Assembly (NCBI GenBank): GCA_023954415.1
Contig: JAMLIB010000003.1
Span: 1 to 64,000 of the forward strand
Length of the DNA: 64,000 nucleotides
From: Trueperaceae bacterium
GTDB taxonomy: Bacteria; Deinococcota; Deinococci; Deinococcales; Trueperaceae
Direction of reading: 5' to 3'
Position numbers and translations under genes: made by a program. Positions 41,496-50,243 of this stretch are shown here, one piece after another; the first letter of the stretch is position 1, and every line of letters starts with the position of its first letter. Below the pieces are notes generated by a model, which made no database searches, was not told where the DNA came from, and was given only the letters and a program-made list of their open reading frames with translations.

Positions 41496-43422
41496 CAACA
41501 TCAGGGGCAGCGCCCTCCGCTACGCGGCCTTCTTCCTGAGCAGCACCTTCTCCGTCGTCCTGTTCTTCGTCTACGCGCAGTTCATCATGCACCCGGACGT
41601 GGCCGGCGGCTACATCTACGGCGGCGACGCGACGCGGGTCGTGCTCACCGTGTGCGAGGTGCTCGTAGCCGTCTTCGCGTTCTTCTTCGTGCTCTACTCC
41701 AGCGGCGCCTTCCTGCGTGCCCGCAACCAAGAGTTCGGTCTCCTCTCACTGATGGGAACGACCCGCGGTCAGCTCAGGCGGCTCATCTGGCTCGAGAACT
41801 CCATCCTGTCGGTGGGCGCCATCGCTGTCGGCATCGGCCTGGGGCTCCTGCTCTCGCGCCTGTTCCTGCTTGGCATCAGTCGGATCCTCGGCCTGGACGA
41901 GCCCATCCGGTTCCTCTTCGTGCCGAACGCCATCCTCCTCACCGCCGTCAGCTTCCTCGCGCTGTTCCAGCTCGTCACCTTGGTTGGCGGCCTCAGGATC
42001 GGCCGGCAGGAGGTCGTCGAACTCATGCGGGCCGCCCGGAAGCCGCGCACCGTGCCGCGCGCCTCGCCGCTGCTAGCGGTTTTGGGAGCCGCGCTGGTCG
42101 TGGCCGGCTACGTCGTCGCCATGCGGGTGGAAGGAGCCGGGGTCGTGCTCGCTTTCGTACCCGTCGTGACCATCGTAGTGCTGGGCACGTTCCTCCTCTT
42201 CACGCACGGCAGCGTCCTCGTGCTGCGCCTGCTGCGTGGGGCCAAGGCCAGTTACTTGAGGGGCACGCGCATGCTGGTCGTGTCGCAGCTCATCTTCCGG
42301 GTGCGCGACAACGCCCGCCTCCTGGCCACCATCGCGACCCTGAGCGCCGTGGTCCTGGCTGCTGCCGGGTCGTTCTACGTCTTCAACCGCGGTTTCGAGC
42401 AGGGCCTCGAAGGCATGTACCAACAGGAGCTGGCGTTCGTGGAGAGGTCGGATGGCAGGCCGAGCCTCGCGTCGTCCGAGGTCGACAGCGTCCTGGCTCG
42501 CAACGAGGTCATTCCGACAGTGAAGGCTTCAGCAGTCATCCACGAGCTGCGGTTCAGCGACCTGGACGACGGTGCGGACGACGGTTGGCTCGTGCTCGTA
42601 GGTGCGAGCGACTACGCGGCTCTCGCCCGGGCGGCGGGGTTCCCCGCTGAGGCCGTGGCTGAGACCGCTGCTGACGTCGCGTCCGAGACCGGTGCCGAGA
42701 CCGCTGCTGGGGCCACAGCCGGGACCTCTGCTCCTTCTTGCACTGCTCTGCGCTTGTCGGACGGCGTTGCTGTCCTGGGTGACGGCGGGGTCGAGGCTGC
42801 TCGCGTAGCCCCGCCGATCACCATGCCCCCCGGCCTGCAAGGCCGGTGGTACGTGGTCGACGACTCGGCACTCGCCGGCCTGCCTACCGGGGGTCGCGAG
42901 TACGCCCCGGCCACGCTCTGGTTGTACGACTGGCCGGAGGGCGCTGCAACGCGGCGCCTGGAGTCGGAGCTGCAGCAGGCGGTCATGGCGGCTGCGCCCC
43001 GCCAGGACGTCGATGCCCGCTTCATGGGGGTGCGCCAGATCAGGCAGACGCTCGGGCTGTCGATGTTCGCCGGCGTGTTCGTGTCCCTACTCTTCTTCAT
43101 CGGAGCGGGCAGCCTGATCTACTTCAAGCTGTTCACCGAACTGGGCGAGGATCGCCGGCTGCATGGGCGCCTGCGCAGGATAGGCGTGACGCCCGGCGAG
43201 TCGGCGAAGGTCGTCACCGCACAGATCGCCGTCATCTACCTGCTGCCCTTCGCGCTGGGAGCGCTCCATGCGGGCTTCGCGCTCGACGCGCTAGGCAGCC
43301 TCCTCATGCAGGACGTGACGCGTTACACCCTCGTGGTGATCGGCCTCTTCGCCGCCGTCCAGGGCGCGTTCTTCCTGCTCACGCGCTGGACTTACCTGCG
43401 CGCCCTCAGGCCGGCGGGGTGA
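41470..43422 (+). CDS. FtsX-like ABC permease, BceB-like
   Basis: A 650-residue permease with about ten membrane helices. The N-terminus (TFRQLALSNIRGSALRYAAFFLSS) is typical of BceB. A large extracellular domain lies between helices 7 and 8 (about 300-510), which in this family binds the peptide antibiotic. Within it, residues about 390-425 are a low-complexity Ala/Glu/Thr stretch (ETAADVASETGAETAAGATA) encoded by short imperfect repeats. The start lies inside the BceA gene (26-base overlap), so the two are co-translated. With the upstream pair it forms a Bce-type sensing and resistance module. Confidence 0.92.
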   Translation: MTFRQLALSNIRGSALRYAAFFLSSTFSVVLFFVYAQFIMHPDVAGGYIYGGDATRVVLTVCEVLVAVFAFFFVLYSSGAFLRARNQEFGLLSLMGTTRGQLRRLIWLENSILSVGAIAVGIGLGLLLSRLFLLGISRILGLDEPIRFLFVPNAILLTAVSFLALFQLVTLVGGLRIGRQEVVELMRAARKPRTVPRASPLLAVLGAALVVAGYVVAMRVEGAGVVLAFVPVVTIVVLGTFLLFTHGSVLVLRLLRGAKASYLRGTRMLVVSQLIFRVRDNARLLATIATLSAVVLAAAGSFYVFNRGFEQGLEGMYQQELAFVERSDGRPSLASSEVDSVLARNEVIPTVKASAVIHELRFSDLDDGADDGWLVLVGASDYAALARAAGFPAEAVAETAADVASETGAETAAGATAGTSAPSCTALRLSDGVAVLGDGGVEAARVAPPITMPPGLQGRWYVVDDSALAGLPTGGREYAPATLWLYDWPEGAATRRLESELQQAVMAAAPRQDVDARFMGVRQIRQTLGLSMFAGVFVSLLFFIGAGSLIYFKLFTELGEDRRLHGRLRRIGVTPGESAKVVTAQIAVIYLLPFALGALHAGFALDALGSLLMQDVTRYTLVVIGLFAAVQGAFFLLTRWTYLRALRPAG

Positions 43423-43607
43423 ACTGCCTGTGGTTAGGGTGCGGGTCTTCCGTACGGCACGTGCCGGGGGTGGTCACGGTTCGGGTACGCGGCCGCGCCT
43501 TCGCACGGGTCGTCCACCGGGTCCGTGCCGGGGATGGCGGTCAAGTTACTCGACTCCGGCCGCCACCGCGTAGGCTCCCGACCATGGCCTCGCGCCGCCG
43601 CCGCGTA

Positions 43608-43613
43608 TAGCCT
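43608..43613 (+). promoter_or_regulatory. -10 box TAGCCT of a leaderless gene
   Basis: TAGCCT ends 6 bases before the ATG at 43620 and there is no Shine-Dalgarno. The rest of the 197-bp gap before it shows nothing that I recognise. Confidence 0.6.
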
Positions 43614-43619
43614 TAGCGC

Positions 43620-44174
43620 ATGACGACCGAACCGGATGGCTCCGCAACCAGGCCCGCTTGGGCCGAGCAGGACGACATCATGCGCGCCTACTACGACCAC
43701 GAGTGGGGCGTGCCCGTCACCGACGAGCGCGGGCTGTTCGAGGCGCTGAGCCTGGAGGTGTTCCAGACCGGGCTCTCGTGGTCGACGGTCTTGCGCAAGC
43801 GTCCGGCGTTTCGCGAGGCGTTCGCGGACTTCCGCCCGGAGGTGGTGGCGAGGTTCGAGCAGTCGGACGTGGCGAGGCTGATGACGGACGCCGGCATCGT
43901 CAGGAACGAGCAGAAGATCCGCGCCACCGTCCGCAACGCCGCCGCCACGGTGGCGCTGCGCGACCACGGCGGGTTGGTGGACCTCGTCTGGTCGTTCAGG
44001 GCCGAGCCGGGGGCGGATGCCGCGGCGGTGTCGCCAACGCGCTCGCCAGAATCGGAGGCCCTCGCCAAGGCGCTCCGCGCTCGCGACTTCACCTTCGTGG
44101 GTCCGACGACCATGTACGCGCTCATGCAGGCGATCGGGGTCGTTGACGTGAGGGGCGAGAGGACGACTGGTTGA
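43620..44174 (+). CDS. DNA-3-methyladenine glycosylase I (Tag)-like, zinc ligands absent
   Basis: A 184-residue Tag-family base-excision protein with YDHEWGVPVTDE, FEALSLEVFQTGLSWSTVLRKR, DAGIVRNEQKI, DLVWSF and FTFVGPTTMYALMQAIGVV, so the alkyl-adenine pocket looks intact. E. coli Tag binds zinc through Cys4, His17, His175 and Cys179. Here those positions read Pro (RPAW), Tyr (YYDHEW) and a changed tail (VDVRGERTTG) with neither His nor Cys. It should fold without zinc or have shifted function. It is monocistronic with a TAGCCT box 6 bases before the ATG, and convergent with the cassette 3 GntR gene. Confidence 0.88.
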   Translation: MTTEPDGSATRPAWAEQDDIMRAYYDHEWGVPVTDERGLFEALSLEVFQTGLSWSTVLRKRPAFREAFADFRPEVVARFEQSDVARLMTDAGIVRNEQKIRATVRNAAATVALRDHGGLVDLVWSFRAEPGADAAAVSPTRSPESEALAKALRARDFTFVGPTTMYALMQAIGVVDVRGERTTG

Positions 44175-44192
44175 AACCTAGCGGAGCGGTGG

Positions 44193-45278
44193 TTAGGAGA
44201 CTATGTCCAAAACCCCACCGGTCGCTTGTCGTTTGGCCGCTACGGATGAGGGCTCCGCAGCAGCCCCCATGCCCCCGAAGACCGTCCTCAGCTTCGCCAC
44301 CGAGTCTTGGGCGATGTCGAACCCCAGCTCGAAGCATGTCGCTTCGATCCCCTTGGCCGCCAGGTCCAGCTCTGCCAGAGCGGATCCCGCCCCGAACGTA
44401 TAGAGGATCACGTCCGCTTCGCGTGCGGCACCGATGAACCTGTCCAGTGCGTCGAGCGTGAACGCTTCCGCGTCGTTGGGGTCGATGCTGCTATAGAGGG
44501 AGAGCAGGTTCAGAGAGCTGTACAGGTAATGCTCTTCGGCCAGCACGACCGTCGACTTGCTCGGGTCCAGAGCGGCCAGCATGCGGACCGTGCTCGGAAG
44601 CGGCTCGGCGACGATGGTCAGGACCTCGTGAGCGGGGGCGAAGCGCGGCAGCTGCTGCTCGAGCCACGGCACGTTCCTCGCTACCGTCACTACGTAGAAC
44701 GCCTCGGCGAGAGCGGCCTTGGTTTCCTCGGTCTCCGCAGCGATATCGTCGAACGTCAGAGGGGTGACTCTCACGGCCCGGCCCATATGATGCTCCAGGC
44801 GCCTCGCGTACTTCCTGGCTATGTGCGGCACGCGGTCCACGTACACCACGTGACACGGCACGTCGTCGCGCTGCGTTATCGAGGTGAGGCGTTGGATGGT
44901 CTCTTGATCCGAGAAGCCGAGGGCGCGTGCCCGGTGGCGCGCCTGCTCCAACGCGTCGTTCAGCAACTCGTGGCGAGTGGCGTTCACGCGGTCGAGGTCG
45001 CTGAAGCGCCTGACGAACGAGCCCCTGCCCACGGTCGAGTCGATGAGGCCGTCGTTCTGTAGGGCTCGGTAAGCCTGGGCGACGGTGTGGTGATTGACCC
45101 CTAGGTGTTGGGCCAGGTTCCTCACCGCCGGCAGTCTGGACGCCGGCAGCAGCTTCTCGGTGGTGATCAGATAGCTCAACTGGTACTTGAGCTGGAGATA
45201 GATCGGAAGGTCGCCGGAAGGGTCGATCCTCAACTGGTGTAACGCGTCGGCGTCGTTCACTAGATTAGTGTCACCCAC
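44193..45278 (-). CDS. GntR-family regulator, second with the unrecognised C-domain
   Basis: A 361-residue protein. Residues about 15-85 are a GntR winged helix (LPAVRNLAQHLGVNHHTVAQAYRALQNDGLI). The C-terminal 260 residues form an alpha/beta domain with CHVVYVDRVPHIARKYARRLE and STVVLAEEHYLYSS, which parallels the regulator at 14025-15083. This is probably an effector domain, ligand unknown. The start is GTG 45278 with AGGTGG overlapping it; GTG 45260 is possible. It is divergent from the cassette 3 transporter operon, its likely target. Confidence 0.85.
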   Translation of the reverse strand: MGDTNLVNDADALHQLRIDPSGDLPIYLQLKYQLSYLITTEKLLPASRLPAVRNLAQHLGVNHHTVAQAYRALQNDGLIDSTVGRGSFVRRFSDLDRVNATRHELLNDALEQARHRARALGFSDQETIQRLTSITQRDDVPCHVVYVDRVPHIARKYARRLEHHMGRAVRVTPLTFDDIAAETEETKAALAEAFYVVTVARNVPWLEQQLPRFAPAHEVLTIVAEPLPSTVRMLAALDPSKSTVVLAEEHYLYSSLNLLSLYSSIDPNDAEAFTLDALDRFIGAAREADVILYTFGAGSALAELDLAAKGIEATCFELGFDIAQDSVAKLRTVFGGMGAAAEPSSVAAKRQATGGVLDIVS

Positions 45279-45588
45279 CTACTGGCTGCGAAGCAGACCC
45301 TTCTTGACGATACGAAATCGGTTCGAGCGTGTTTGCCCCAGGATAAGGTTTCGCGATCGCTCTCGCCAACAAGCCGATCGGTGATCGCGGCTTGGCATGC
45401 GAGGCCGCCTCATGGCGACGCCCCTCCACTTCCCCCGGGCCATCCAGGACCATTCGTGCTGGTTGACAATGCTATCACAATGCCCTAGTCTACTACCACA
45501 ATCTTATAGAAGGGTCGAAGCGCAGAGGGTCACGACAAGACCGCAAGGCCAACCGTAACGTTGCTCGCAATGCACTCTGGAGGAGCAT
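45279..45588. promoter_or_regulatory. 310-bp divergent region; strong promoter and CACAAT direct repeats
   Basis: The plus-strand promoter is TTGACA (45463-45468), a 17-base spacer and TAGTCT (45486-45491). CACAAT occurs at 45476-45481 and 45497-45502, 21 bases apart or two helical turns, on either side of the -10 box. This is a good candidate for GntR binding. About 180 bp nearer the GntR gene show no clear promoter. Confidence 0.6.
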
Positions 45589-47193
45589 GTGCCGCGTTTG
45601 AACACCCCCTACCGCTGGTTAGTGATGCTCGCCCTTGCCGTTCTAGGCGGCGCCGTTCCCCTGGCCATGGCCCAGCCCGGCGGGTCCGGAAGCGTCCGGA
45701 TCGCGCTCCAAGCGATGCCCGAGACCTTCAACCCGGTGCTGCCGGCGGAGTTGAACGCCAACATCGTCACGGGCGCCATGTTCGCTCCGTTGGCCGCCGT
45801 CAACCCGACGACGTTCGCTACGGAGCCCTACCTGGCCGAGAGCTGGGAAGTCTCGGACGACCTGCTCACGTGGACGTTCCACCTCCGCCAGAACGCGAAG
45901 TGGCACGACGGCGTGCCCATCACGGCCGACGACGTGAAGTTCACGTTCGACAAGATAAAGGACCCGGCCGAGTCGGCGAGCGCCTACGTGGCCGCCGGCA
46001 ACTTCGCGTCGATAGACGTCATCGACGAGCACACCGTTCGGATCGTCCTGACCGCCCCGAACGCCCTCCTGCCCGACACGCTGAGCTCCGGCGGGTTCGA
46101 GCCGTTGCCCAAGCACGTCTACGAAGGCTTCGCTCACTTGGCCGACGCCGTCGACGCCAACACCCGCAACCCGGTCGGCAGCGGCGCGTTCCGCATGGCC
46201 AGCGTGCAGCCGGGTGCGCAGATAGAGCTCGTGGCCTTCGACGACTTCTTCCTCGGGCAGCCGAAGGTTCCGGGGCTCACGTTCAAGATCGTGCGCGACC
46301 AGAACGCTGCCGTCGCCCAGATCCGCGCCGGTGAGCTCGACTACGTTCCCATCGAGGCCGTGCACAGGCAGGCCGTGGCCGCCGATCCGCGCATGGAGAT
46401 CTTCTCGGTCAACGGCACCAGGTACGTGATGATGGCCATCAACATGTCCGACTACGAGCCGTGGCACACCATGTTCAGCGACGTGCGCGTCCGCAAGGCC
46501 ATGATGTACGCGGTAGACCGCGTCGAGATCGCCGAGCACATCGGCCAAGGCCTCATGCCCGTGCTGGACGGCCTGATGCCGACCACCCTCACGTGGATCC
46601 CCGCGCCGGACATCGTTCCCTACCGCTACGACCCGGAGCTCGCGATGCAGCTGCTCGACGAGGCGGGTTGGGTCGACACCAACGGTAACGGCATCCGCGA
46701 CAAGGACGGCATGGAGCTGAGCTTCTACATCCTCGTCGACAGGGGCAACGCGGTCCGCGAGCAGATCACCCCCGTCCTGCAGGCCGCATGGCAGGCGATC
46801 GGCATGGAGGTCGAGTACTTCGCCACCGAGCGCACGGGCAGGTGGCTGGAGGAGACGAGGGACGGGACGTTCCCAACGCGCGTCTCGACGTTCCCCATCC
46901 CCAACGCCGACTGGGCGTACCGCCTCTTCCACAGCAAGGGTCTGAACAACAGCCAGCATTACGTCAACCCTGAGGTGGACGAGATCCTTGACACGATGCT
47001 GGCGAGCCCCGACCTCGAGGTGCGCGGCCAACTCCTCAAGCAGCTGCAGGAAGTGCTGAACGAGGACCCGTACATCATGCCGTTCTTCCTCGAGCCCACG
47101 CTGCACGCCATCGACAAGCGTCTGGTCGACGTTCCGCGCAGCGAGCTCCAGCGCGCCATGCCGTACGCCTACCTCATCAGCTGGGCGCAGTGA
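45589..47193 (+). CDS. ABC transporter substrate-binding protein, family 5
   Basis: A 534-residue DppA/OppA-type binding protein with a hydrophobic leader (LVMLALAVLGGAVPLAMAQ) cut near residue 28. ESWEVSDDLLTWTFHLRQNAKWHDG, DDVKFTFDKIKDP and VRKAMMYAVDRVEIAEH are standard family blocks. The start is GTG 45589 behind GGAGGAG. It is the first gene of the cassette 3 operon, under a TTGACA-TAGTCT promoter. The solute is unknown; downstream genes suggest an amide- or N-acyl-bearing small peptide. A hairpin follows the stop. Confidence 0.93.
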   Translation: MPRLNTPYRWLVMLALAVLGGAVPLAMAQPGGSGSVRIALQAMPETFNPVLPAELNANIVTGAMFAPLAAVNPTTFATEPYLAESWEVSDDLLTWTFHLRQNAKWHDGVPITADDVKFTFDKIKDPAESASAYVAAGNFASIDVIDEHTVRIVLTAPNALLPDTLSSGGFEPLPKHVYEGFAHLADAVDANTRNPVGSGAFRMASVQPGAQIELVAFDDFFLGQPKVPGLTFKIVRDQNAAVAQIRAGELDYVPIEAVHRQAVAADPRMEIFSVNGTRYVMMAINMSDYEPWHTMFSDVRVRKAMMYAVDRVEIAEHIGQGLMPVLDGLMPTTLTWIPAPDIVPYRYDPELAMQLLDEAGWVDTNGNGIRDKDGMELSFYILVDRGNAVREQITPVLQAAWQAIGMEVEYFATERTGRWLEETRDGTFPTRVSTFPIPNADWAYRLFHSKGLNNSQHYVNPEVDEILDTMLASPDLEVRGQLLKQLQEVLNEDPYIMPFFLEPTLHAIDKRLVDVPRSELQRAMPYAYLISWAQ

Positions 47194-47233
47194 CGAGAGC
47201 CTCCTGAGCCCTAGGCGCCATGCATCGACGTCG

Positions 47234-47268
47234 AGCTTGTGGGGTCGCAGACCGCGGCCCCACAAGCT
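47234..47268 (+). terminator. Hairpin after the cassette 3 SBP gene
   Basis: AGCTTGTGGGG (47234-47244) pairs perfectly with 47258-47268 across a 13-base loop. As in cassettes 1 and 2 it separates the SBP gene from its permeases, and it has no T-run. Confidence 0.65.
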
Positions 47269-47293
47269 TCGGCTAAGGTGCCGCTAAGCTTCC

Positions 47294-48235
47294 ATGTTCT
47301 CCTACGTTCTCAAGAGGTCCGTGTCGGCCGTGGTCGTCGTCGTGCTCGTCGCGACGCTCACGTTCCTGCTCATCCAGGCCGCGCCGGGTGGGCTCTCGAT
47401 CCTCATGGACCCGAACATGTCGTCCGCCGAGGCGGCGCGGCTGAAACACAACCTCGGGCTGGACAGGCCCATCCATATCCAGTACCTCAACTGGCTGAGC
47501 AACGCCGTGCAAGGCGACCTGGGCGCGTCGCTCAGCTACGGGGGCCGCTCCGTCACGTCCATGATCATGGAGCGCGTCCCGGCGACGGTGAAGCTGGGCG
47601 TGGCCTCCCTGCTCCTGACGCTCGTAATAGGCATCCCGGCCGGGGTCGTGGCCGGGCGCCGACCGAACGGCCTGGTGGACCAGGTCATCGGCTTCCTGTC
47701 GTTCGTAGCGCTGGCCGTGCCGAGCTTCTGGCTGGGCATCATCCTGATGATCGTGTTCGGCGCCGAGCTCCGCTGGCTCCCGACCTCCGGGATGGGGCCG
47801 AAGGGCGACCTCGTCCTCGGTCTCAAGCATCTGATCATGCCCGCCCTCGTGCTCGCCTCTTCCAGCGCTGCGGCGGTCATCCGCTACACCCGGTCCAGCT
47901 GGCTGGAGGTCGCCAGGTTGGACTACGTCCGTACGGGCCGCAGCAAAGGCCTGACAGAAGGTCAACTCGGCCGGAGGCACATCCTGAGGAACGCGCTCAT
48001 CCCGGTCGTGACCATCATCGGGGTGCAGCTGCCGAGGCTCGTGGGCGGGGCCGCGGTCATCGAGACGTTGTTCAGCTGGCCCGGCCTCGGCCAACTGGGC
48101 GTGGACGCAGCCCTCAGGCGTGACACCCCGCTCATCCTCGGCGTCACCCTGCTCGTATCGGCAGCCGTCGTCGCCAGCAACCTGCTCGTCGACATCCTGT
48201 ACCCCGTCATAGATCCGAGGATCCGTTACTCATGA
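47294..48235 (+). CDS. Peptide ABC transporter permease, DppB type
   Basis: A 313-residue permease starting MFSYVLKRSVSAVVVV. It carries LGLDRPIHIQYL, the segment AVPSFWLGIILM, the EAA-type YVRTGRSKGLTEGQL loop and the C-terminal DILYPVIDPRIRYS. Six helices are evident. The first external loop has QAAPGGL where many DppB proteins have APGDP. The stop overlaps the DppC start (ATGA). It partners the SBP at 45589-47193. Confidence 0.93.
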   Translation: MFSYVLKRSVSAVVVVVLVATLTFLLIQAAPGGLSILMDPNMSSAEAARLKHNLGLDRPIHIQYLNWLSNAVQGDLGASLSYGGRSVTSMIMERVPATVKLGVASLLLTLVIGIPAGVVAGRRPNGLVDQVIGFLSFVALAVPSFWLGIILMIVFGAELRWLPTSGMGPKGDLVLGLKHLIMPALVLASSSAAAVIRYTRSSWLEVARLDYVRTGRSKGLTEGQLGRRHILRNALIPVVTIIGVQLPRLVGGAAVIETLFSWPGLGQLGVDAALRRDTPLILGVTLLVSAAVVASNLLVDILYPVIDPRIRYS

Positions 48236-49107
48236 CGACGAGCGCTGCGCAGAAGGGCTCGACCAGGCGGGGTGCGCTCAAGGGGATCGTCCGAGCGCTC
48301 AGGCGCAACCCACTCGCGGCCTGCGGCTGTGTCTGGCTGGTCGTCCTCGTCGCCCTGGTCCTTGGCCAGCCCTACCTAGGGCTACCCTCGCCGACCAAGC
48401 TGTCCCTCTCCAACCAGTTCCAACCCCCGTCCAAGCAGCACGTCCTCGGGACCGACGAGAGCGGGCGCGACGTCTTCTCCCGCCTCCTCTCCGGCGGCCG
48501 GGTGTCGCTGGCGGTGGGTTTCGCCGGTGCGCTGCTGACCGTCCTGATCGCCTCGGTCCTCGGCCTCGCCGCCGGCTACTTCGGCGGCACCGTCGACGAG
48601 GTCCTGATGCGGCTCACGGACACCCTCATGGCCATACCCACGTTCTTCCTCATCATGGTGATCGTCGCCATCTGGGGTTCGGGCCTGGTCGTCCTGATAC
48701 TGGCGCTGGCCTTGACCAGGTGGATGGACGTCGCTCGGCTCGTCAGGGCGGAGGTCCTACGCACCAAGGACCTGGAGTACGTATCGGCCGCCACCGCCCT
48801 CGGCGGCTCCCACTGGCGCGTGATGTTCAAACATCTGCTGCCGCAAGCCTTGCCGTCGTTGATCGTGGCCACCTCCCTGAACGTCGGCTACGTGATGCTC
48901 GTCGAGGCGGCGCTCTCGTTCCTCGGCCTCGGCGTCCTCCCGCCTACACCGAGCTGGGGCAACATGCTGAGCGACAGCCAGTACTACGTATGGTCGGCGC
49001 CCCAGTTGGCGGTGTACCCGGGCGTGATGATCACCCTCACCGTCCTGGCGTTCAACTCGCTTGGGGACGTCGTGCGTGACCTGGTCGACCCGAGGATGTC
49101 CTCCTAG
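48232..49107 (+). CDS. Peptide ABC transporter permease, DppC type
   Basis: A 291-residue permease with the LGTDESGRDVFSRLLSGGRVSL motif, six helices, SAATALGGSHWRV for the EAA loop and GDVVRDLVDPRMS at the C-terminus. Its ATG overlaps the DppB stop codon (ATGA), so the two membrane subunits are made together. It completes the cassette 3 channel. The next gene is 68 bases downstream and on the same strand. Confidence 0.93.
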   Translation: MTTSAAQKGSTRRGALKGIVRALRRNPLAACGCVWLVVLVALVLGQPYLGLPSPTKLSLSNQFQPPSKQHVLGTDESGRDVFSRLLSGGRVSLAVGFAGALLTVLIASVLGLAAGYFGGTVDEVLMRLTDTLMAIPTFFLIMVIVAIWGSGLVVLILALALTRWMDVARLVRAEVLRTKDLEYVSAATALGGSHWRVMFKHLLPQALPSLIVATSLNVGYVMLVEAALSFLGLGVLPPTPSWGNMLSDSQYYVWSAPQLAVYPGVMITLTVLAFNSLGDVVRDLVDPRMSS

Positions 49108-49175
49108 AGGGCCGCGCGGCGCGACCGCCGACTTCCCCGATCCCCCTAACCGTCACAAGAAGTAAGGAGCTAACC

Positions 49176-50243
49176 ATGGCCGGCTACCCCCACACCACCC
49201 TCGACGACGTTCTGCCGCACCCCCTGCAGAAGGGTCACCACACGCCGGGCACGACCCCGTACATCTTCATCGACAGCTGCGTCCAGATCTGGGAGGACAC
49301 GGAGTACGGCAAGCTGAGCGACTACTCGGCCGACGCGTACTGCATCACGACTTTCAGGCCGCACGACGACGCCGGCAACGCGCTCGACGCGATAGCCGAC
49401 TGGTACAAGGTCGAGCGCAGCTACCCCAACATCCGCATCGCTCGCACCGCCCAGGACATCGTCGACGCGAAGGCCAACGGCCAGACGGCGATCGTCATCA
49501 ACTCTCAGGGCGGCGACTTCCTGGGCAGCTACATAGAGCGGCTCGACGTCTTCCACGCCATGGGCTTGCGGATGATGCTGCCCGCGTACAACAACCGCAA
49601 CGCCCTGTGCGACGGTTGCCTGGAGCCGAACGACGCCGGGCTCTCGACGATGGGGCGCGAGTGGGTGGACGGTTGCAACCGCCTGGGCATCGTCATGGAC
49701 CTCACGCACGTCGGTGAGCGCGCCACGTTCGAGGTGATGGAGCGCACCACCCAGCCCGTCGTGTTCTCGCACTCCAACCCGAAGGGCGTCGTCGCCAACG
49801 CGCGCAACGTCACCGACGAGCAGATCAAGGCGTGCGCGGCCACGGGCGGCGTCGTCGCGCCTACCAACTGGGGCCCTCTCAACCTCAAAGCCGGCTCCAT
49901 CACGCGCCCGACCGTGAACGACTACCTCGACGCCATCGACTACGTCGTCGATCTCGTCGGCATCGACCACGTCGGCATCGGCACGGACATGTCGCACGGT
50001 ACCTACCCCGACGGCGACAAGATCCGCGGCCTGCCCTCCAAGCGCTCGGTGGGCGGCGCCTACGCCGATCACATCGAGCGCGCGCCGCGCTCGCGCCTGC
50101 GCTACGTGGAGGGGTTCGACGACTACGGCCAGCTCCCGTCCGTCATCGAGCTCATGAAGCGACGCGGCTACAGCGAGGAGCAGGTGGGTAAGGTGCTCGG
50201 AGGGAACTACCTGCGCGTCTTCCGCGCGGTATGGGGCGCGTGA
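49176..50243 (+). CDS. M19 dipeptidase-like protein with a degenerate metal site
   Basis: A 355-residue relative of the protein at 11856-12905. It shares FIDSCVQIWED, YNNRNA, CLEPNDAGLSTMGREW, NRLGIVMDLTHVG, VFSHSNP, TNWGPLN and the DHVGIGTDMSHGTYPDG block. The metal-binding DGHxD is again DSCVQIW, and the bridging Glu is Gln (NSQGGDFL). The later His and Asp remain. It may bind one metal or none, so an altered hydrolase or a binding role is possible. TAAGGAG precedes the ATG. It lies between the transporter and the dehydrogenase of cassette 3. Confidence 0.86.
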   Translation: MAGYPHTTLDDVLPHPLQKGHHTPGTTPYIFIDSCVQIWEDTEYGKLSDYSADAYCITTFRPHDDAGNALDAIADWYKVERSYPNIRIARTAQDIVDAKANGQTAIVINSQGGDFLGSYIERLDVFHAMGLRMMLPAYNNRNALCDGCLEPNDAGLSTMGREWVDGCNRLGIVMDLTHVGERATFEVMERTTQPVVFSHSNPKGVVANARNVTDEQIKACAATGGVVAPTNWGPLNLKAGSITRPTVNDYLDAIDYVVDLVGIDHVGIGTDMSHGTYPDGDKIRGLPSKRSVGGAYADHIERAPRSRLRYVEGFDDYGQLPSVIELMKRRGYSEEQVGKVLGGNYLRVFRAVWGA

